64,000 bases of DNA from Methylophilaceae bacterium (GCA_947379975.1 CANCPF010000002.1:62001-126000), one strand, 5' to 3'; counted from the first letter of the stretch, positions 6,688 through 16,539 are shown. Notes: generated by a model not told the origin, from the letters alone. Made by a program: numbers and translations.

Positions 6688-9600
6688 ATGACTAAATTCT
6701 TCATTACACGGCCTATTTTTGCCAGCGTTTTGTCCATCATTATTGTGCTGGCAGGATTAGCTGCTGCGCTTAAATTGCCGATTGCGCAATATCCACAGAT
6801 TGCACCGCCCACAGTGTTGATTACAGCCACTTACCCAGGCGCAAGTGCGGATACGCTTTCTAAAACAGTTGCTGCGCCTATCGAAGAGCAGTTAAGTGGT
6901 GTGGAAGGCTTGCTGTACTTTAACTCTAGTGCCGATTCTAGTGGCACATTGACCATTACTGCCACTTTTGAAGTAGGTACCGATGTTAATCAAGCGACAT
7001 TTAATGTCAGCAATCGAGTAAATATCGCATTGCCACGCCTGCCAGATGAAGTTCGTAGAACTGGTTTAGTAGTACAAAAGCGCTCAAACGATATTTTGTT
7101 AGTGGTGATGTTGACCGATAAGCTCAAAAAATATGATCCACTATATTTGAGTAATTATGCCACATTGAATGTGCTGGATGAACTTAAGCGCATTAAAGGT
7201 GTGGGCGATGCCAGTATTTTTGGCGCGCAAGATTATTCTATGCGAATCTGGCTACGCCCAGATCGCATGGCGCAACTAGGTGTTACTACGACAGATATAG
7301 CCAATGCAATTCGCATACAAAACGCCCAATACGCCGCTGGTAAAATTGGTCAAGAGCCATCACCGTCATCGCAGCAAATTGTTTACACAGTCACAGCCAA
7401 AGGTCGCTTGATTGAGCCTAGTGAATTTGGCAATATTATTATTCGTGCAGACGGACCTCGTGGCGTACTTTATCTAAAAGATGTCGCGCGGATTGAGTTA
7501 GGCTCACAAAGCTATAACGTACGAACCTCTTTAGACGGTTTGCCGGGAACAGGAATTCCTATTTTCTTGCAAAGTGGTGCAAATGCGCTAGAAACAGCCA
7601 AGTCTATTAAAGCCAAAATGACCGAGCTTAAGCAAAGATTCCCTGAAGGTATCAACTGGGAAGTACCTTATGACACTAGTGATTTTGTAAAATCATCCAT
7701 CACTGAGGTATTGAAAACACTGGGTGAAGCCATGTTACTGGTGGTTTTAGTTGTCTACCTATTCTTGCAAAGTTGGCGTGCGACGCTGATACCGCTGATT
7801 GCCGTGCCTATTTCATTAATTGGTACTTTTGCTGGTTTGTGGATGTTTGGTTTTTCTATTAATACGCTAACACTCTTTGCTATGGTGCTTTCTATAGGTA
7901 TTGTGGTGGATGACGCGATTGTCGTGCTAGAAAACGTTGAACGATTGATGACGGAAGAAAAGCTGTCGCCTATGTTGGCAGCGGTCAAGTCTATGGAACA
8001 AGTATCAGGCGCTGTGGTGGCGATTGTATTGGTGCTTTGTGCAGTGTTTGTGCCTGTCGCATTCTTGGGTGGTATTGCCGGTGAAATGTATCGTCAGTTT
8101 GCCGTAACGGTTGCAGTTGCGGTGGTCATTTCTGGCATTGTCGCTCTAACACTTACACCCGCTTTGTGTGCCATATTATTAAAATCAGTCCATACTGAAT
8201 CTAAATTCTTTAAACCATTTAACCGTGGTTTTGAAAAATTAACTAGCTTTTATTCGGCCACTGTTAATTTAACATTGCATCATAAAGTGATCGGCACTGT
8301 GGTATTTGCTGTAATTATTGGTTTAGTGGTGGTGTTGCTTAGAAGTGTGCCAGGTAGTTTTGTCCCTGCCGAAGACCAAGGTTATGTGGTCACGGCAGTA
8401 ATTATGCCAGATGGCGCGACTTTAAGTCGCACGACTAAAACAACGGAAGCTGTGCGTTCTGCAATCTCAAAAGATCCAGCAGTGGCGCATGAGTTTGCTG
8501 TGAACGGTTTTGATTTGATCGGCGGTGGCAACAAAACCAGTGCGGCAACTATGTTTGTGCGTTTAAAAGATTGGGCGGCACGTGAAACAACAGCTGATGA
8601 TATTGTTAAAAAATTATTCGGCATAGGCATGCAACAACCGGATGGTTTGGCCATTGCTTTCAATCCGCCAGCGATTCGAGGCTTAGGCAGTTCTGGCGGG
8701 TTTGAAGTGTATGTCCAAAGTCGCAGTGATTCTAACCCTATGCATTTGTCAGCAGTGGTGAATAACTTTACCGATGCTTTAAAGGCAGAAAAACGCTTAG
8801 CGGGTATCAATACTTTCTTTCGCCCAACGGTACCGCAGTTATTTGTAGAAGTTGATGAAGCAAAAGCGATTTCCTTGGGTGTGCCTGTAGCTGATATTTA
8901 TGCCACCTTACAAAGCACAATGGGCTCCTTGTATGTGAACGACTTTAATAAATCCGGCAGAACTTACCGAGTACAGTTACAAGCAGAAGCTGAGTACCGG
9001 ATGAAAGCGGAAGATTTAGGTAAGGTGTATGTGCGATCAGATAAAGGCCAGATGATTCCACTCTCTGCATTAAGTAAAATTAGCCATGTGGTTGGTGCCG
9101 AGCAATTAGAACGTTATAACGGTCTGTTGTCGGCAAAAGTGTTGGGCGGTGGTGCGCCTGGCATGAGTTCTGGAGAGGCGATTAGTATGGTGGAGAAAAT
9201 TGCTGCGGAAAATCTACCCGATGGTTACCAGATTGCCTGGACTGGCCAAGCTTATCAAGAAAAACGCACAGGCTCTGCGGCCATATACGCTTTCGGATTT
9301 GCGATTATTATGGTGTTTTTGATTTTAGCTGCACAGTTTGAAACCTGGGCCTTACCACTGGCCGTGATTATGGCCGTACCATTTGCCTTGGCTGGTGCTT
9401 TATTGGCGGTACTACTTCGCGGCATGCCGAATGATATTTACTTTCAAATTGGCTTGATTACCTTGGTCGGCCTAGCTGCTAAGAATGCGATCTTGATTGT
9501 AGAATTTGCTAGCCAAAAAATGGAATCTGGCATGCCTGTAGCGCAAGCTGCATTAGAGGCGGCAAGAATGCGCTTCCGGCCCATAGTCATGACTTCAATG

Positions 9601-9825
9601 GCTTTTGTATTAGGCATCGTGCCTTTGGTGTTTGCCTCTGGTGCAGGCGCTGCAGCACGTCGTTCAATGGGAACCGGTGTCTTTGGTGGCATGATATTAG
9701 CTACTTTTGTGGCTACGATATTCATCCCTTTGTTTTTTACTTGGTTGAGCAATACTCACGTAGATAGAAAACATCATGACAAGGGCTTAGTGCCAGAAGT
9801 AGATCATTCTAAGGAAACCGTATGA
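6688..9825 (+). CDS. RND multidrug efflux pump, HAE1 family (AcrB/MexB-like)
   Basis: A 1045-residue proton-driven inner-membrane transporter, full length for the hydrophobe/amphiphile efflux (HAE1) family. Seen: the N-terminal FFITRPIFASVLSIIIVLAGL helix, two large periplasmic loops, and the transmembrane-4 proton-relay aspartates D408/D409 in GIVVDDAIVVLENVER. The relay lysine is near residue 932 in GLAAKNAILIVEF, and 12 hydrophobic segments occupy the expected positions. The segment GGIAGEMYRQFAVTVA is also typical. It shares a 4-base ATGA overlap with the outer-membrane channel gene, indicating translational coupling. Substrates cannot be predicted; regulation is probably through the divergent TetR gene. 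Confidence 0.96.
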   Translation: MTKFFITRPIFASVLSIIIVLAGLAAALKLPIAQYPQIAPPTVLITATYPGASADTLSKTVAAPIEEQLSGVEGLLYFNSSADSSGTLTITATFEVGTDVNQATFNVSNRVNIALPRLPDEVRRTGLVVQKRSNDILLVVMLTDKLKKYDPLYLSNYATLNVLDELKRIKGVGDASIFGAQDYSMRIWLRPDRMAQLGVTTTDIANAIRIQNAQYAAGKIGQEPSPSSQQIVYTVTAKGRLIEPSEFGNIIIRADGPRGVLYLKDVARIELGSQSYNVRTSLDGLPGTGIPIFLQSGANALETAKSIKAKMTELKQRFPEGINWEVPYDTSDFVKSSITEVLKTLGEAMLLVVLVVYLFLQSWRATLIPLIAVPISLIGTFAGLWMFGFSINTLTLFAMVLSIGIVVDDAIVVLENVERLMTEEKLSPMLAAVKSMEQVSGAVVAIVLVLCAVFVPVAFLGGIAGEMYRQFAVTVAVAVVISGIVALTLTPALCAILLKSVHTESKFFKPFNRGFEKLTSFYSATVNLTLHHKVIGTVVFAVIIGLVVVLLRSVPGSFVPAEDQGYVVTAVIMPDGATLSRTTKTTEAVRSAISKDPAVAHEFAVNGFDLIGGGNKTSAATMFVRLKDWAARETTADDIVKKLFGIGMQQPDGLAIAFNPPAIRGLGSSGGFEVYVQSRSDSNPMHLSAVVNNFTDALKAEKRLAGINTFFRPTVPQLFVEVDEAKAISLGVPVADIYATLQSTMGSLYVNDFNKSGRTYRVQLQAEAEYRMKAEDLGKVYVRSDKGQMIPLSALSKISHVVGAEQLERYNGLLSAKVLGGGAPGMSSGEAISMVEKIAAENLPDGYQIAWTGQAYQEKRTGSAAIYAFGFAIIMVFLILAAQFETWALPLAVIMAVPFALAGALLAVLLRGMPNDIYFQIGLITLVGLAAKNAILIVEFASQKMESGMPVAQAALEAARMRFRPIVMTSMAFVLGIVPLVFASGAGAAARRSMGTGVFGGMILATFVATIFIPLFFTWLSNTHVDRKHHDKGLVPEVDHSKETV

Positions 9826-11255
9826 TGCAGCAGTTAAATTCCAACCTCGTTCAACACGCTAAAATTAAATTGGTTTGTGTCGTTGTCGCTGCAGTTTTAC
9901 TAGCAAGCTGTAAGTCTGTTGGTCCTGATTACCAACGTCCGCTATTGCCGTTACCTGCACAGTATGCTGAAGTTGCAAATCAAGCGGCCACGGAAGTATC
10001 TAATACTTGGTGGACCTTGTATCAAGATCAAATGCTGAACGATTTAATTAGCAATGCTTTGCAAAACAATACTGATATTAAATTGTCTGTGGCGCGGATT
10101 GAAGAGGCTGATGCTGTCATGCAAGAAGTCGGCGCGGCGCTATTTCCACAAGTAGATTTGAATATGAACAGCAGTCGCAGTCGAGTGACCGCAGTGGGTG
10201 CTAATCCTGCGCTTATTAATCCTCGTAGCAACTATAGAGGACAGCTTGGCACCTCATTTGAACTCGATTTTTGGGGTAAGTTACAGCGAGCTAAAGAGTC
10301 TGCCCGTGCGCAGGCTTTGGCTAGCCGTTATGCAAAAGAGACAGTTAAGTTATCACTAACAGGCTTAGTAGCAAGCAATTACTTGCTATTACGTAGTTTG
10401 GAAGCGCAAATCAATTTGACGCAATCCAACTCAAAAAGTCGCAATGAAAGTCTAGAATTAACCAAACGTCGTCTAGAAGGTGGTGTGGCCTCTGCACTAG
10501 ATGTTTACCAAGCTGAAGTGGCCAGTGCAAATATGCGCGCGCAATTGGCTGAGTTGACTAGGCTTCGTGCGTTGAGTTTGCATCAGCTCTCAGTGTTGAC
10601 CGGCATATTGGATTTGAATATCGTTGCAGCGGATATCAGTCTGATGCCGATTCCGCCAATACCACCTTCAGGCTTACCTTCAAGCTTATTAGAAGCGCGG
10701 CCAGATGTTCGCCAAGCTGAGGAGCAAATGATTGCCGCAAATGCGAATATAGGCGTAGCTAAGGCTGCTTTGTACCCAACTATTTCACTGACCGCTAATA
10801 TGGGCGGGGAAAGTTTGGCTTTAGGCGATATATTGAAGTCTGCCGCGAGAATATGGACTGGTGGTGTGAATTTATATTTACCAATCTTTGATGCGGGTAA
10901 AAATACTGCTCGTATTACTCAAGCAACTGCTAAGCAGAAGCAAACGCTTGCCACTTATGAAGCGGCGATTCAGAACGCCTTTCGAGAAGTAAATGATGCT
11001 TTGGTAAATTTAAGACAGAATACCGAACGCGAAACTGCGCTTAATTTAAGTCAGTCGACGGCTAAAAAAGCCTTAGACATTTCCGAAAATCGTTATAAAT
11101 CTGGTTATTCAGGCTATCTTGAGGTGTTGGATGCACAGCGTGTTTATAACGACAATGCTTTAGCTTTTATTCAGAGTCGTCAAGCTAGGCTAGCAGCTAC
11201 GGTCTCACTCTTTAAAGCGCTAGGCGGCGGATGGCAGCCTCAGGCTGCGCAATAA
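9822..11255 (+). CDS. RND efflux outer-membrane channel lipoprotein (NodT/OprM family)
   Basis: A 477-residue TolC-like outer-membrane factor. An N-terminal signal segment ends in a lipobox (LLASC, Cys near residue 29) followed by the family-typical CKSVGPDYQRP, so the mature protein is probably lipid-modified. Two homologous helical halves follow, with the family motif LEARPDVRQAEEQM starting the second half and AREVNDAL-type helix motifs (FREVNDALVNL) near the C-terminus. The start codon overlaps the stop of the pump gene. It closes the operon, giving a self-contained tripartite system. Confidence 0.94.
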   Translation: MMQQLNSNLVQHAKIKLVCVVVAAVLLASCKSVGPDYQRPLLPLPAQYAEVANQAATEVSNTWWTLYQDQMLNDLISNALQNNTDIKLSVARIEEADAVMQEVGAALFPQVDLNMNSSRSRVTAVGANPALINPRSNYRGQLGTSFELDFWGKLQRAKESARAQALASRYAKETVKLSLTGLVASNYLLLRSLEAQINLTQSNSKSRNESLELTKRRLEGGVASALDVYQAEVASANMRAQLAELTRLRALSLHQLSVLTGILDLNIVAADISLMPIPPIPPSGLPSSLLEARPDVRQAEEQMIAANANIGVAKAALYPTISLTANMGGESLALGDILKSAARIWTGGVNLYLPIFDAGKNTARITQATAKQKQTLATYEAAIQNAFREVNDALVNLRQNTERETALNLSQSTAKKALDISENRYKSGYSGYLEVLDAQRVYNDNALAFIQSRQARLAATVSLFKALGGGWQPQAAQ

Positions 11256-11312
11256 GTGATGATTACATTCGATTTAAAGCTTCATTACTTTTTAGAGCAA
11301 ATCGGATGTGCA

Positions 11313-11321
11313 TGGTAAAAT
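11313..11321 (+). promoter_or_regulatory. Candidate extended -10 promoter of gltX
   Basis: TGGTAAAAT fits the extended -10 pattern TGnTAnAAT and lies 37 bases before the gltX start codon. A poor -35-like TTTAGA lies further upstream at 19-base spacing. Motif evidence only. Confidence 0.4.
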
Positions 11322-11357
11322 GTCGGCCTTGTTCTAAACTTTTTGTATTGTTAAATT

Positions 11358-12767
11358 ATGATCGTTCGCACCAGATTTGCGCCTAGTCCTACCGGATTCC
11401 TACACATTGGAGGCGCCCGCACCGCTTTGTTTTCATGGGCTTTTGCTAAAAGACATGGCGGTCAATTTATACTACGTATTGAAGATACCGATGTTGCCCG
11501 TAGTACACCAGAGGCGGTGCAAGCAATATTGGATGGTATGCATTGGCTGGGGCTAGATTATGACGAAGGCCCTTTTTATCAAATGCAAAGAATGGATCGC
11601 TACAAGCAAGTGATTCAAACTATGTTAGACGCTGGCAGCGCCTATTATTGTTACAGCAGTAAGGATGAGCTTGATGCTTTGCGTGAGCAGCAAATGGCAA
11701 ACAAACAAAAACCTCGTTACGACGGTAAATGGCGTCCAGAAGCCAATAAAGTATTGCCAGCAATTCCGCGAGATGTAAAGCCTGCTATTCGCTTTAAAAA
11801 TCCACAAGTGGGTGTAGTGGTATGGGACGACTTAGTTAAAGGCCGCATTGAAATTGCTAATGCTGAACTGGATGATTTAATTATCGCTCGGGCGGACGGA
11901 ACGCCAACCTACAATTTTTGTGTAGTGGTAGATGATAGCGATATGGGCATTACCCAAGTCATACGGGGCGACGATCATGTTAACAATACGCCGCGTCAAA
12001 TTAATATGCTGATGGCGTTAGCCGAAATTGATAGCGCTATAAAAGTACCGCAATACGCCCATTTGTCTATGATTTTAGGTGGTGATGGACAGAAATTGTC
12101 TAAGCGCCATGGCGCGGTCAGTGTGATGCAATATGATGATGACGGTTACTTGCCAGAAGCGGTGTTGAATTATTTAGCGCGATTAGGTTGGAGTCACGGT
12201 GATGATGAAGTGTTCAGCATGCAGCAGTTTGCTGAGTGGTTTGATCTTGACCATATCACGCCTTCAGCAGCACAATTCAATACAGAAAAGCTTAATTGGA
12301 TAAATGCTCATTACATTAAGCAGGCGGATAATACTTCTCTTGTGACTGATATTGGCAAGCGTCTGAGCAAACTAAATATTACTATTGGCGCACAAGGTAA
12401 TTTACCTGCTGTGATCGATTTATATAAAGAGCGCATCAACACGTTGAATGAGCTTGCAAGCAGTATTGCTTACTTTTATCAAAAACCGGTGTTTGATGTA
12501 GCGGCAAGTGAAAAGCATCTCACTGCCGATATTAAGCCTGTACTAGCAACTTTGGTAAGCCTGCTCGCGCCAATAGATTGGCAGGCAGAGCTTATTCATC
12601 AGGCGATTAATGAGGTGGTCACTCAGTATCAATTGAAATTCCCCAAAGTGGCTATGCCGCTAAGGGTGGCTTTAACAGGTATCGCGCAGTCGCCGAGTAT
12701 TGATCAAGTAATGGCTTTGCTGGGCAAGGATGAAGTGTTGGCTAGAATTAATTTTGCGACAAGCTAG
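11358..12767 (+). CDS. gltX: Glutamate--tRNA ligase
   Basis: Cytoplasmic class I aminoacyl-tRNA synthetase that charges tRNA-Glu. Seen: the Rossmann catalytic core with the HIGH-type motif H16-I-G-G (PTGFLHIGGARTALFSW) and the KMSKS-type loop K246-L-S-K-R (GQKLSKRHGAVSV), then the C-terminal anticodon-binding domain. At 469 residues it is normal for a bacterial GltX. The HLSMILG and DDHVNNTPRQINM blocks are also typical. It is a monocistronic-looking gene between the efflux operon and hfq. Confidence 0.97.
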   Translation: MIVRTRFAPSPTGFLHIGGARTALFSWAFAKRHGGQFILRIEDTDVARSTPEAVQAILDGMHWLGLDYDEGPFYQMQRMDRYKQVIQTMLDAGSAYYCYSSKDELDALREQQMANKQKPRYDGKWRPEANKVLPAIPRDVKPAIRFKNPQVGVVVWDDLVKGRIEIANAELDDLIIARADGTPTYNFCVVVDDSDMGITQVIRGDDHVNNTPRQINMLMALAEIDSAIKVPQYAHLSMILGGDGQKLSKRHGAVSVMQYDDDGYLPEAVLNYLARLGWSHGDDEVFSMQQFAEWFDLDHITPSAAQFNTEKLNWINAHYIKQADNTSLVTDIGKRLSKLNITIGAQGNLPAVIDLYKERINTLNELASSIAYFYQKPVFDVAASEKHLTADIKPVLATLVSLLAPIDWQAELIHQAINEVVTQYQLKFPKVAMPLRVALTGIAQSPSIDQVMALLGKDEVLARINFATS

Positions 12768-12789
12768 TTTTTACATATTTTAACTTCTA

Positions 12790-12830
12790 AAATATTTCAA
12801 TTAGGCGCTGAATTTACTATTGAAATATTT
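12790..12830. repeat. 12-bp perfect inverted repeat between gltX and hfq
   Basis: AAATATTTCAAT (12790-12801) and ATTGAAATATTT (12819-12830) are perfect reverse complements separated by 17 bases, starting 22 bases after the gltX stop. It could be a weak AT-rich terminator for gltX or a protein-binding dyad upstream of hfq; there is no T-run to decide. Confidence 0.6.
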
Positions 12831-12847
12831 AAACTAGCCTCAATTTC

Positions 12848-12853
12848 TATAAT
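12848..12853 (+). promoter_or_regulatory. Candidate -10 element upstream of hfq
   Basis: A perfect TATAAT lies 176 bases before hfq, just after the gltX-hfq inverted repeat. No -35 hexamer is convincing at normal spacing. If used, it would give a long hfq leader. Confidence 0.3.
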
Positions 12854-13029
12854 CTAGGCTGTATAGTTAGCGATATGTGTAGGTTAAATCATTTCACTAA
12901 ATTGGTTAGCTAGGTAAAAATTCAGCAATATAGTGAACGAAATGTATAGATTCGGTCACACAAAGGTAATGCTGGTAATTTTGCCAGTGTTAAGATTTAT
13001 TTATTTAACTCCAAACAATAGGAGACACC

Positions 13030-13266
13030 ATGAACCCCAAAGGGCAAATGTTACAAGACCCATTTCTTAACGCATTACGTAAAGAGCACGTCGCTGTATC
13101 TATCTATCTAGTCAACGGTATTAAACTTCAAGGTCAAGTTGATTCGTTCGATCAATATGTCATTCTGCTTAAAAATACCGTCACACAAATGGTTTATAAG
13201 CATGCAATTTCTACCATTGTACCAGCACGTATGGTTACAATTCCTCTGCCTGAAGCTGAAGAGTAA
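13030..13266 (+). CDS. hfq: RNA chaperone Hfq
   Basis: Sm-like hexameric RNA chaperone that pairs small RNAs with mRNAs. The ATG is preceded by a strong ribosome-binding site (AGGAGA). Seen: the Sm1 region with Q9-D10-P11-F12 (proximal-face contacts), the Sm2 motif [12 protein letters not shown], and a short acidic C-terminus ending in EAEE. At 78 residues it has the short tail usual in betaproteobacteria. The basic rim patch that is RRER in E. coli reads RKEH here. It heads the conserved hfq-hflX-hflK-hflC run. Confidence 0.98.
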   Translation: MNPKGQMLQDPFLNALRKEHVAVSIYLVNGIKLQGQVDSFDQYVILLKNTVTQMVYKHAISTIVPARMVTIPLPEAEE

Positions 13267-13297
13267 GCCGTTAATGAAACAGCAGGTCGAATAACCA

Positions 13298-14434
13298 TTG
13301 AAAGATTTGTTTGAACGACCGAGTGGTGGCGAAGCGGCTATATTGGTCAGCATCAATTTTGGTGATACTGATTACGAAGAAAGTCTACATGAGCTTCGTC
13401 AATTAAGTCTCAGCGCGGGTTTATTCATACGCGGCACGATCGAAGGTAAGCGTATTACGCCGGATGCAAAACTTTTTATTGGCAGCGGTAAAGCTGATGA
13501 GTTGAAGCAAATGATGCAAGCCAGTGAGTCGGATATTGCTATTTTTAACCACGATCTTTCCCCCTCGCAGCAGCGCAATTTAGAGCGACTTTTACAAGCG
13601 CGAGTCGTTGATAGAACTGGTTTGATATTGGACATATTCAGCCAGCGCGCGCAGAGTCATGAAGGTAAGTTGCAAGTTGAGCTGGCGCAGATGGAGCACT
13701 TGTCTACCCGCTTAGTCCGCGGATGGACTCACCTAGAGCGTCAAAAAGGCGGTATTGGTGTGCGCGGTGGTCCTGGTGAGACGCAGCTAGAGCTTGATCG
13801 CCGTATGTTGCGAGACCGTGTTAAGCAGTTACGTGAAAAGTTACTTAAACTAAAGGCGCAGCGCGGTATGCAGCGGCGAGCCCGTAAGCGTTCTAAAGTA
13901 ATGACGGTATCGTTGGTTGGTTATACTAATGCAGGAAAATCGACAGTCTTTAATCGTCTGACAAAGGCTGATATTTACGTGGCGGATCAATTGTTTGCTA
14001 CTTTAGACACAACAACGCATAAGACTTACGTTGAAGGTTGCGGTTCAGTTGTGATTTCCGATACGGTTGGATTTATTAAGCATTTGCCGCATGCTTTGGT
14101 AGAAGCATTTGGTGCAACCTTGGAAGAGGCTGTGCAAGCTGATTTGTTGCTACACATTGTTGATACCGCCAGTACTAATCGCGATGAACAAATTACGCAA
14201 GTAAATAAAGTGCTGGAAGAGATAGGTGCGGCCAATGTGCCGCAGATTTTAGTGCATAACCAAATTGATCGGGTCGGTCTGCAGCCTTCAATTGGGCGTG
14301 ATGAATATGGTAGAATTACAAGCCTGCATGTTTCAGCCAAAACTGGCGAAGGAATGGACCTTTTAAGGTTAGCTATGGCAGAACATTATGAATATTTACA
14401 AAAGCAAAGTACTGAAGAAAGTGCTTATGCGTAA
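13298..14434 (+). CDS. hflX: GTPase HflX (ribosome-splitting factor)
   Basis: Translation-associated GTPase that binds the 50S subunit and can split stalled ribosomes. Seen: the N-terminal HflX domain (GLFIRGTIEGKRITPDAK, LFIGSGKADE), the glycine-rich linker GGIGVRGGPGETQLELD, and the GTPase domain with G1 GYTNAGKST near residue 208, G3 DTVGF and G4 NQID. I accept the TTG at 13298 (AGG 11 bases upstream); a TTG at 13307 is possible. Its 378 residues are usual. Located 31 bases after hfq and probably cotranscribed. Confidence 0.95.
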   Translation: MKDLFERPSGGEAAILVSINFGDTDYEESLHELRQLSLSAGLFIRGTIEGKRITPDAKLFIGSGKADELKQMMQASESDIAIFNHDLSPSQQRNLERLLQARVVDRTGLILDIFSQRAQSHEGKLQVELAQMEHLSTRLVRGWTHLERQKGGIGVRGGPGETQLELDRRMLRDRVKQLREKLLKLKAQRGMQRRARKRSKVMTVSLVGYTNAGKSTVFNRLTKADIYVADQLFATLDTTTHKTYVEGCGSVVISDTVGFIKHLPHALVEAFGATLEEAVQADLLLHIVDTASTNRDEQITQVNKVLEEIGAANVPQILVHNQIDRVGLQPSIGRDEYGRITSLHVSAKTGEGMDLLRLAMAEHYEYLQKQSTEESAYA

Positions 14435-14464
14435 TCGTTGTCGCTTTATTATTTGGAGTTTTGC

Positions 14465-15655
14465 ATGATTAAATTTCCCGGTTTGGGACAGCGTAACAAT
14501 GAAGGCCCGCCAGATTTGGACCAGGTAATGCGCGATTTAAGCCGTAAAATCAACACCTTGTTTGGTAAAGGCGGCGGTAACCAATCTAATAATCAACCAA
14601 ATGGTGCTAGTTTGGGTGGTATTGATTTCCCTATCCTGCCTATATTGGCAGTCATATTCCTCATTTGGCTAGCGACTGGATTTTATTTAGTTGATTCAGG
14701 CTCAAAAGGGGTCGTGCAACGTTTTGGTAAAATGGCCGATGAAACAACTGAGCCTGGCCCACGCTGGCATTTTCCATATCCTATTGAAAAAGTCACAGTG
14801 GTGAACATGGAGCAAGTGCGCAGGTTGGAAGTTGGCTACAGAACAAACGGTGAAGGCGGTGGCGGTAAAACTAAGCAGCCTAGAGAAGCGCTGATGCTAA
14901 CCGAAGATGAAAATATCATTGATTTGCAGTTTGCTGTGCAATACAACTTAAATAATGCCAAGCACTATTTATTTAACAATCGTGACACCGATGGCGCGGT
15001 AATGTCTGCGGCAGAGTCAGCCATTCGTGAAGTGGTGGGCAAGAATAAGTTAGATGATTTATTGCAAAAAGGCTTGGCAGATACTTCCCAGCGTATGCAA
15101 ACTATTTTGGATAACTACAAAACTGGCGTACATATTATCAGCGTGTCATTACAAAGCGCACAACCGCCAGAGCAAGTGCAAGAGGCGTTTGAAGATGTAA
15201 ACCGTGCTAACCAAGATAATCAGCGTCAAGTAAACGAAGGTCAGGCCTACGCGAATGATGTGATTCCTAAATCACGTGGTAAGGCTTCGCGATTGCTAGC
15301 TGAATCAGCAGGCTATAAGTTGAAAATTGAAAGCGAAGCAAAAGGTAACGCTAGTCGTTTTGAGCAAATATTGGCGCAATATATCAAGGCGCCTGATGTA
15401 ACGCGTCAACGTTTATATTTAGATGCACAGGAGCAAATTTTATCTAGCGTAAGTAAAGTGGTGGTCGATCAAAAAGCCGGCAGTATGTTGTATTTACCGT
15501 TAGATAAGTTGATGAATTCAAATTCAGCTGCAGCACCGCAGCAGTCGCAATCTTTACAGTCGCTAAATCCGCAAGCTGCACCTGCGGCTGCCGCAGAAAC
15601 ACCAGTTGACCGCACACGAGATGCTTTCCGTAGCCGTGACAGAGAAAGTAGATAG
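14465..15655 (+). CDS. hflK: FtsH protease modulator HflK
   Basis: SPFH/prohibitin-family membrane protein that forms, with HflC, the periplasm-facing cage around the FtsH protease. The ATG at 14465 is chosen over an upstream TTG because GGAG lies six bases before it and the product then begins with the typical HflK N-terminus rich in Gly/Asn. Seen: one transmembrane helix (residues about 58-80, ILPILAVIFLIWLATGFYL), the SPFH domain beginning DSGSKGVVQRFGK, and a long helical region. The C-terminus is Ala/Gln-rich and ends with charged residues. Thirty bases after hflX and 11 before hflC. Confidence 0.95.
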   Translation: MIKFPGLGQRNNEGPPDLDQVMRDLSRKINTLFGKGGGNQSNNQPNGASLGGIDFPILPILAVIFLIWLATGFYLVDSGSKGVVQRFGKMADETTEPGPRWHFPYPIEKVTVVNMEQVRRLEVGYRTNGEGGGGKTKQPREALMLTEDENIIDLQFAVQYNLNNAKHYLFNNRDTDGAVMSAAESAIREVVGKNKLDDLLQKGLADTSQRMQTILDNYKTGVHIISVSLQSAQPPEQVQEAFEDVNRANQDNQRQVNEGQAYANDVIPKSRGKASRLLAESAGYKLKIESEAKGNASRFEQILAQYIKAPDVTRQRLYLDAQEQILSSVSKVVVDQKAGSMLYLPLDKLMNSNSAAAPQQSQSLQSLNPQAAPAAAAETPVDRTRDAFRSRDRESR

Positions 15656-15666
15656 GCGTAAATATA

Positions 15667-16539
15667 ATGAAAAATTTAACGAGTATTCTTTTTGTCGGTA
15701 TTGTTTTAATTTTACTGTTATCTACCTCTGTATTCACGGTAGATCAAACGCAATTCATCGTGGTTAAGCGCCTAGGTGAAATCGTTTCTGTAAAAAAAGA
15801 GCCTGGCATTTATTTTAAAGTACCTTTTATTGAAGATTTAAAGATTTTTGATAACCGTATTGTTACACTTGATTGGGAAGAGCCAGCTAAGTTTAATACC
15901 AGTGAAAACAAATACATGCTAGTTGATTCTTTTGTAAAATGGCGCATCATTGATCCTGCAAAATACTATGTTTCGATTAAAGAAGGCGGCGAATCTGCCG
16001 CTGAAAATAGGCTTTCTAACGTTGTTAATGCTGGGTTACGTGCTGAGTTTGGTAAACGCACGGTGCATGATGTCATCGCCGGTGAGCGCAATGCGGTGAT
16101 GGATAGCTTACGAAAAAGCGCTGACTTAGAAGCTCGTCAAATGGGTATACAAGTCGTTGATGTGCGTTTGAAGCGCGTCGATTATTCAGAAGATATTAGT
16201 AAATCTGTGTTTGATCGTATGATTGCTGAGCGTAAGCGTATTGCTAACCAATTACGCTCTGAAGGCTCTGCAGCTTCTGAAAAAATTCGTGCAGATGCGG
16301 ATAAGCAAAGTGAAGTGATTATTGCTGAAGCTTATCGAGATGCACAAAAAGCTAAAGGTGAGGGTGATGCTTCTGCCGCCGCAATCTATAATCAAGCTTA
16401 TAGTAAAAATCCTGAGTTTTATGCTTTTTACCGTAGCACTGAAGCTTACAAAAATAGCTTCAAGACCAAGAATGATGTGATGGTGTTAGATCCAAGCTCA
16501 GATTTCTTTAAATATATGCGTAGCCCTAGTAAAAAGTAG
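15667..16539 (+). CDS. hflC: FtsH protease modulator HflC
   Basis: Partner of HflK in the SPFH-domain HflKC complex of the inner membrane. Seen: an N-terminal signal-anchor helix (residues about 5-24), the SPFH domain (VDQTQFIVVKRLGEIV), the ARTVHDVIAGER-like segment (GKRTVHDVIAGERNAVMD), and the Arg/Ala-rich coiled coil (ERKRIANQLRSEGSAASEKI) typical of HflC. It is 290 residues, normal length. Starts 11 bases after hflK. Confidence 0.95.
   Translation: MKNLTSILFVGIVLILLLSTSVFTVDQTQFIVVKRLGEIVSVKKEPGIYFKVPFIEDLKIFDNRIVTLDWEEPAKFNTSENKYMLVDSFVKWRIIDPAKYYVSIKEGGESAAENRLSNVVNAGLRAEFGKRTVHDVIAGERNAVMDSLRKSADLEARQMGIQVVDVRLKRVDYSEDISKSVFDRMIAERKRIANQLRSEGSAASEKIRADADKQSEVIIAEAYRDAQKAKGEGDASAAAIYNQAYSKNPEFYAFYRSTEAYKNSFKTKNDVMVLDPSSDFFKYMRSPSKK

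Noticed and set aside
8382..8810. Long reverse open frame inside the RND pump gene
   Set aside because: It lies wholly within a conserved coding gene on the other strand, has no recognisable product and no independent start signals; a shadow frame. The same applies to reverse frames inside leuC and accD.
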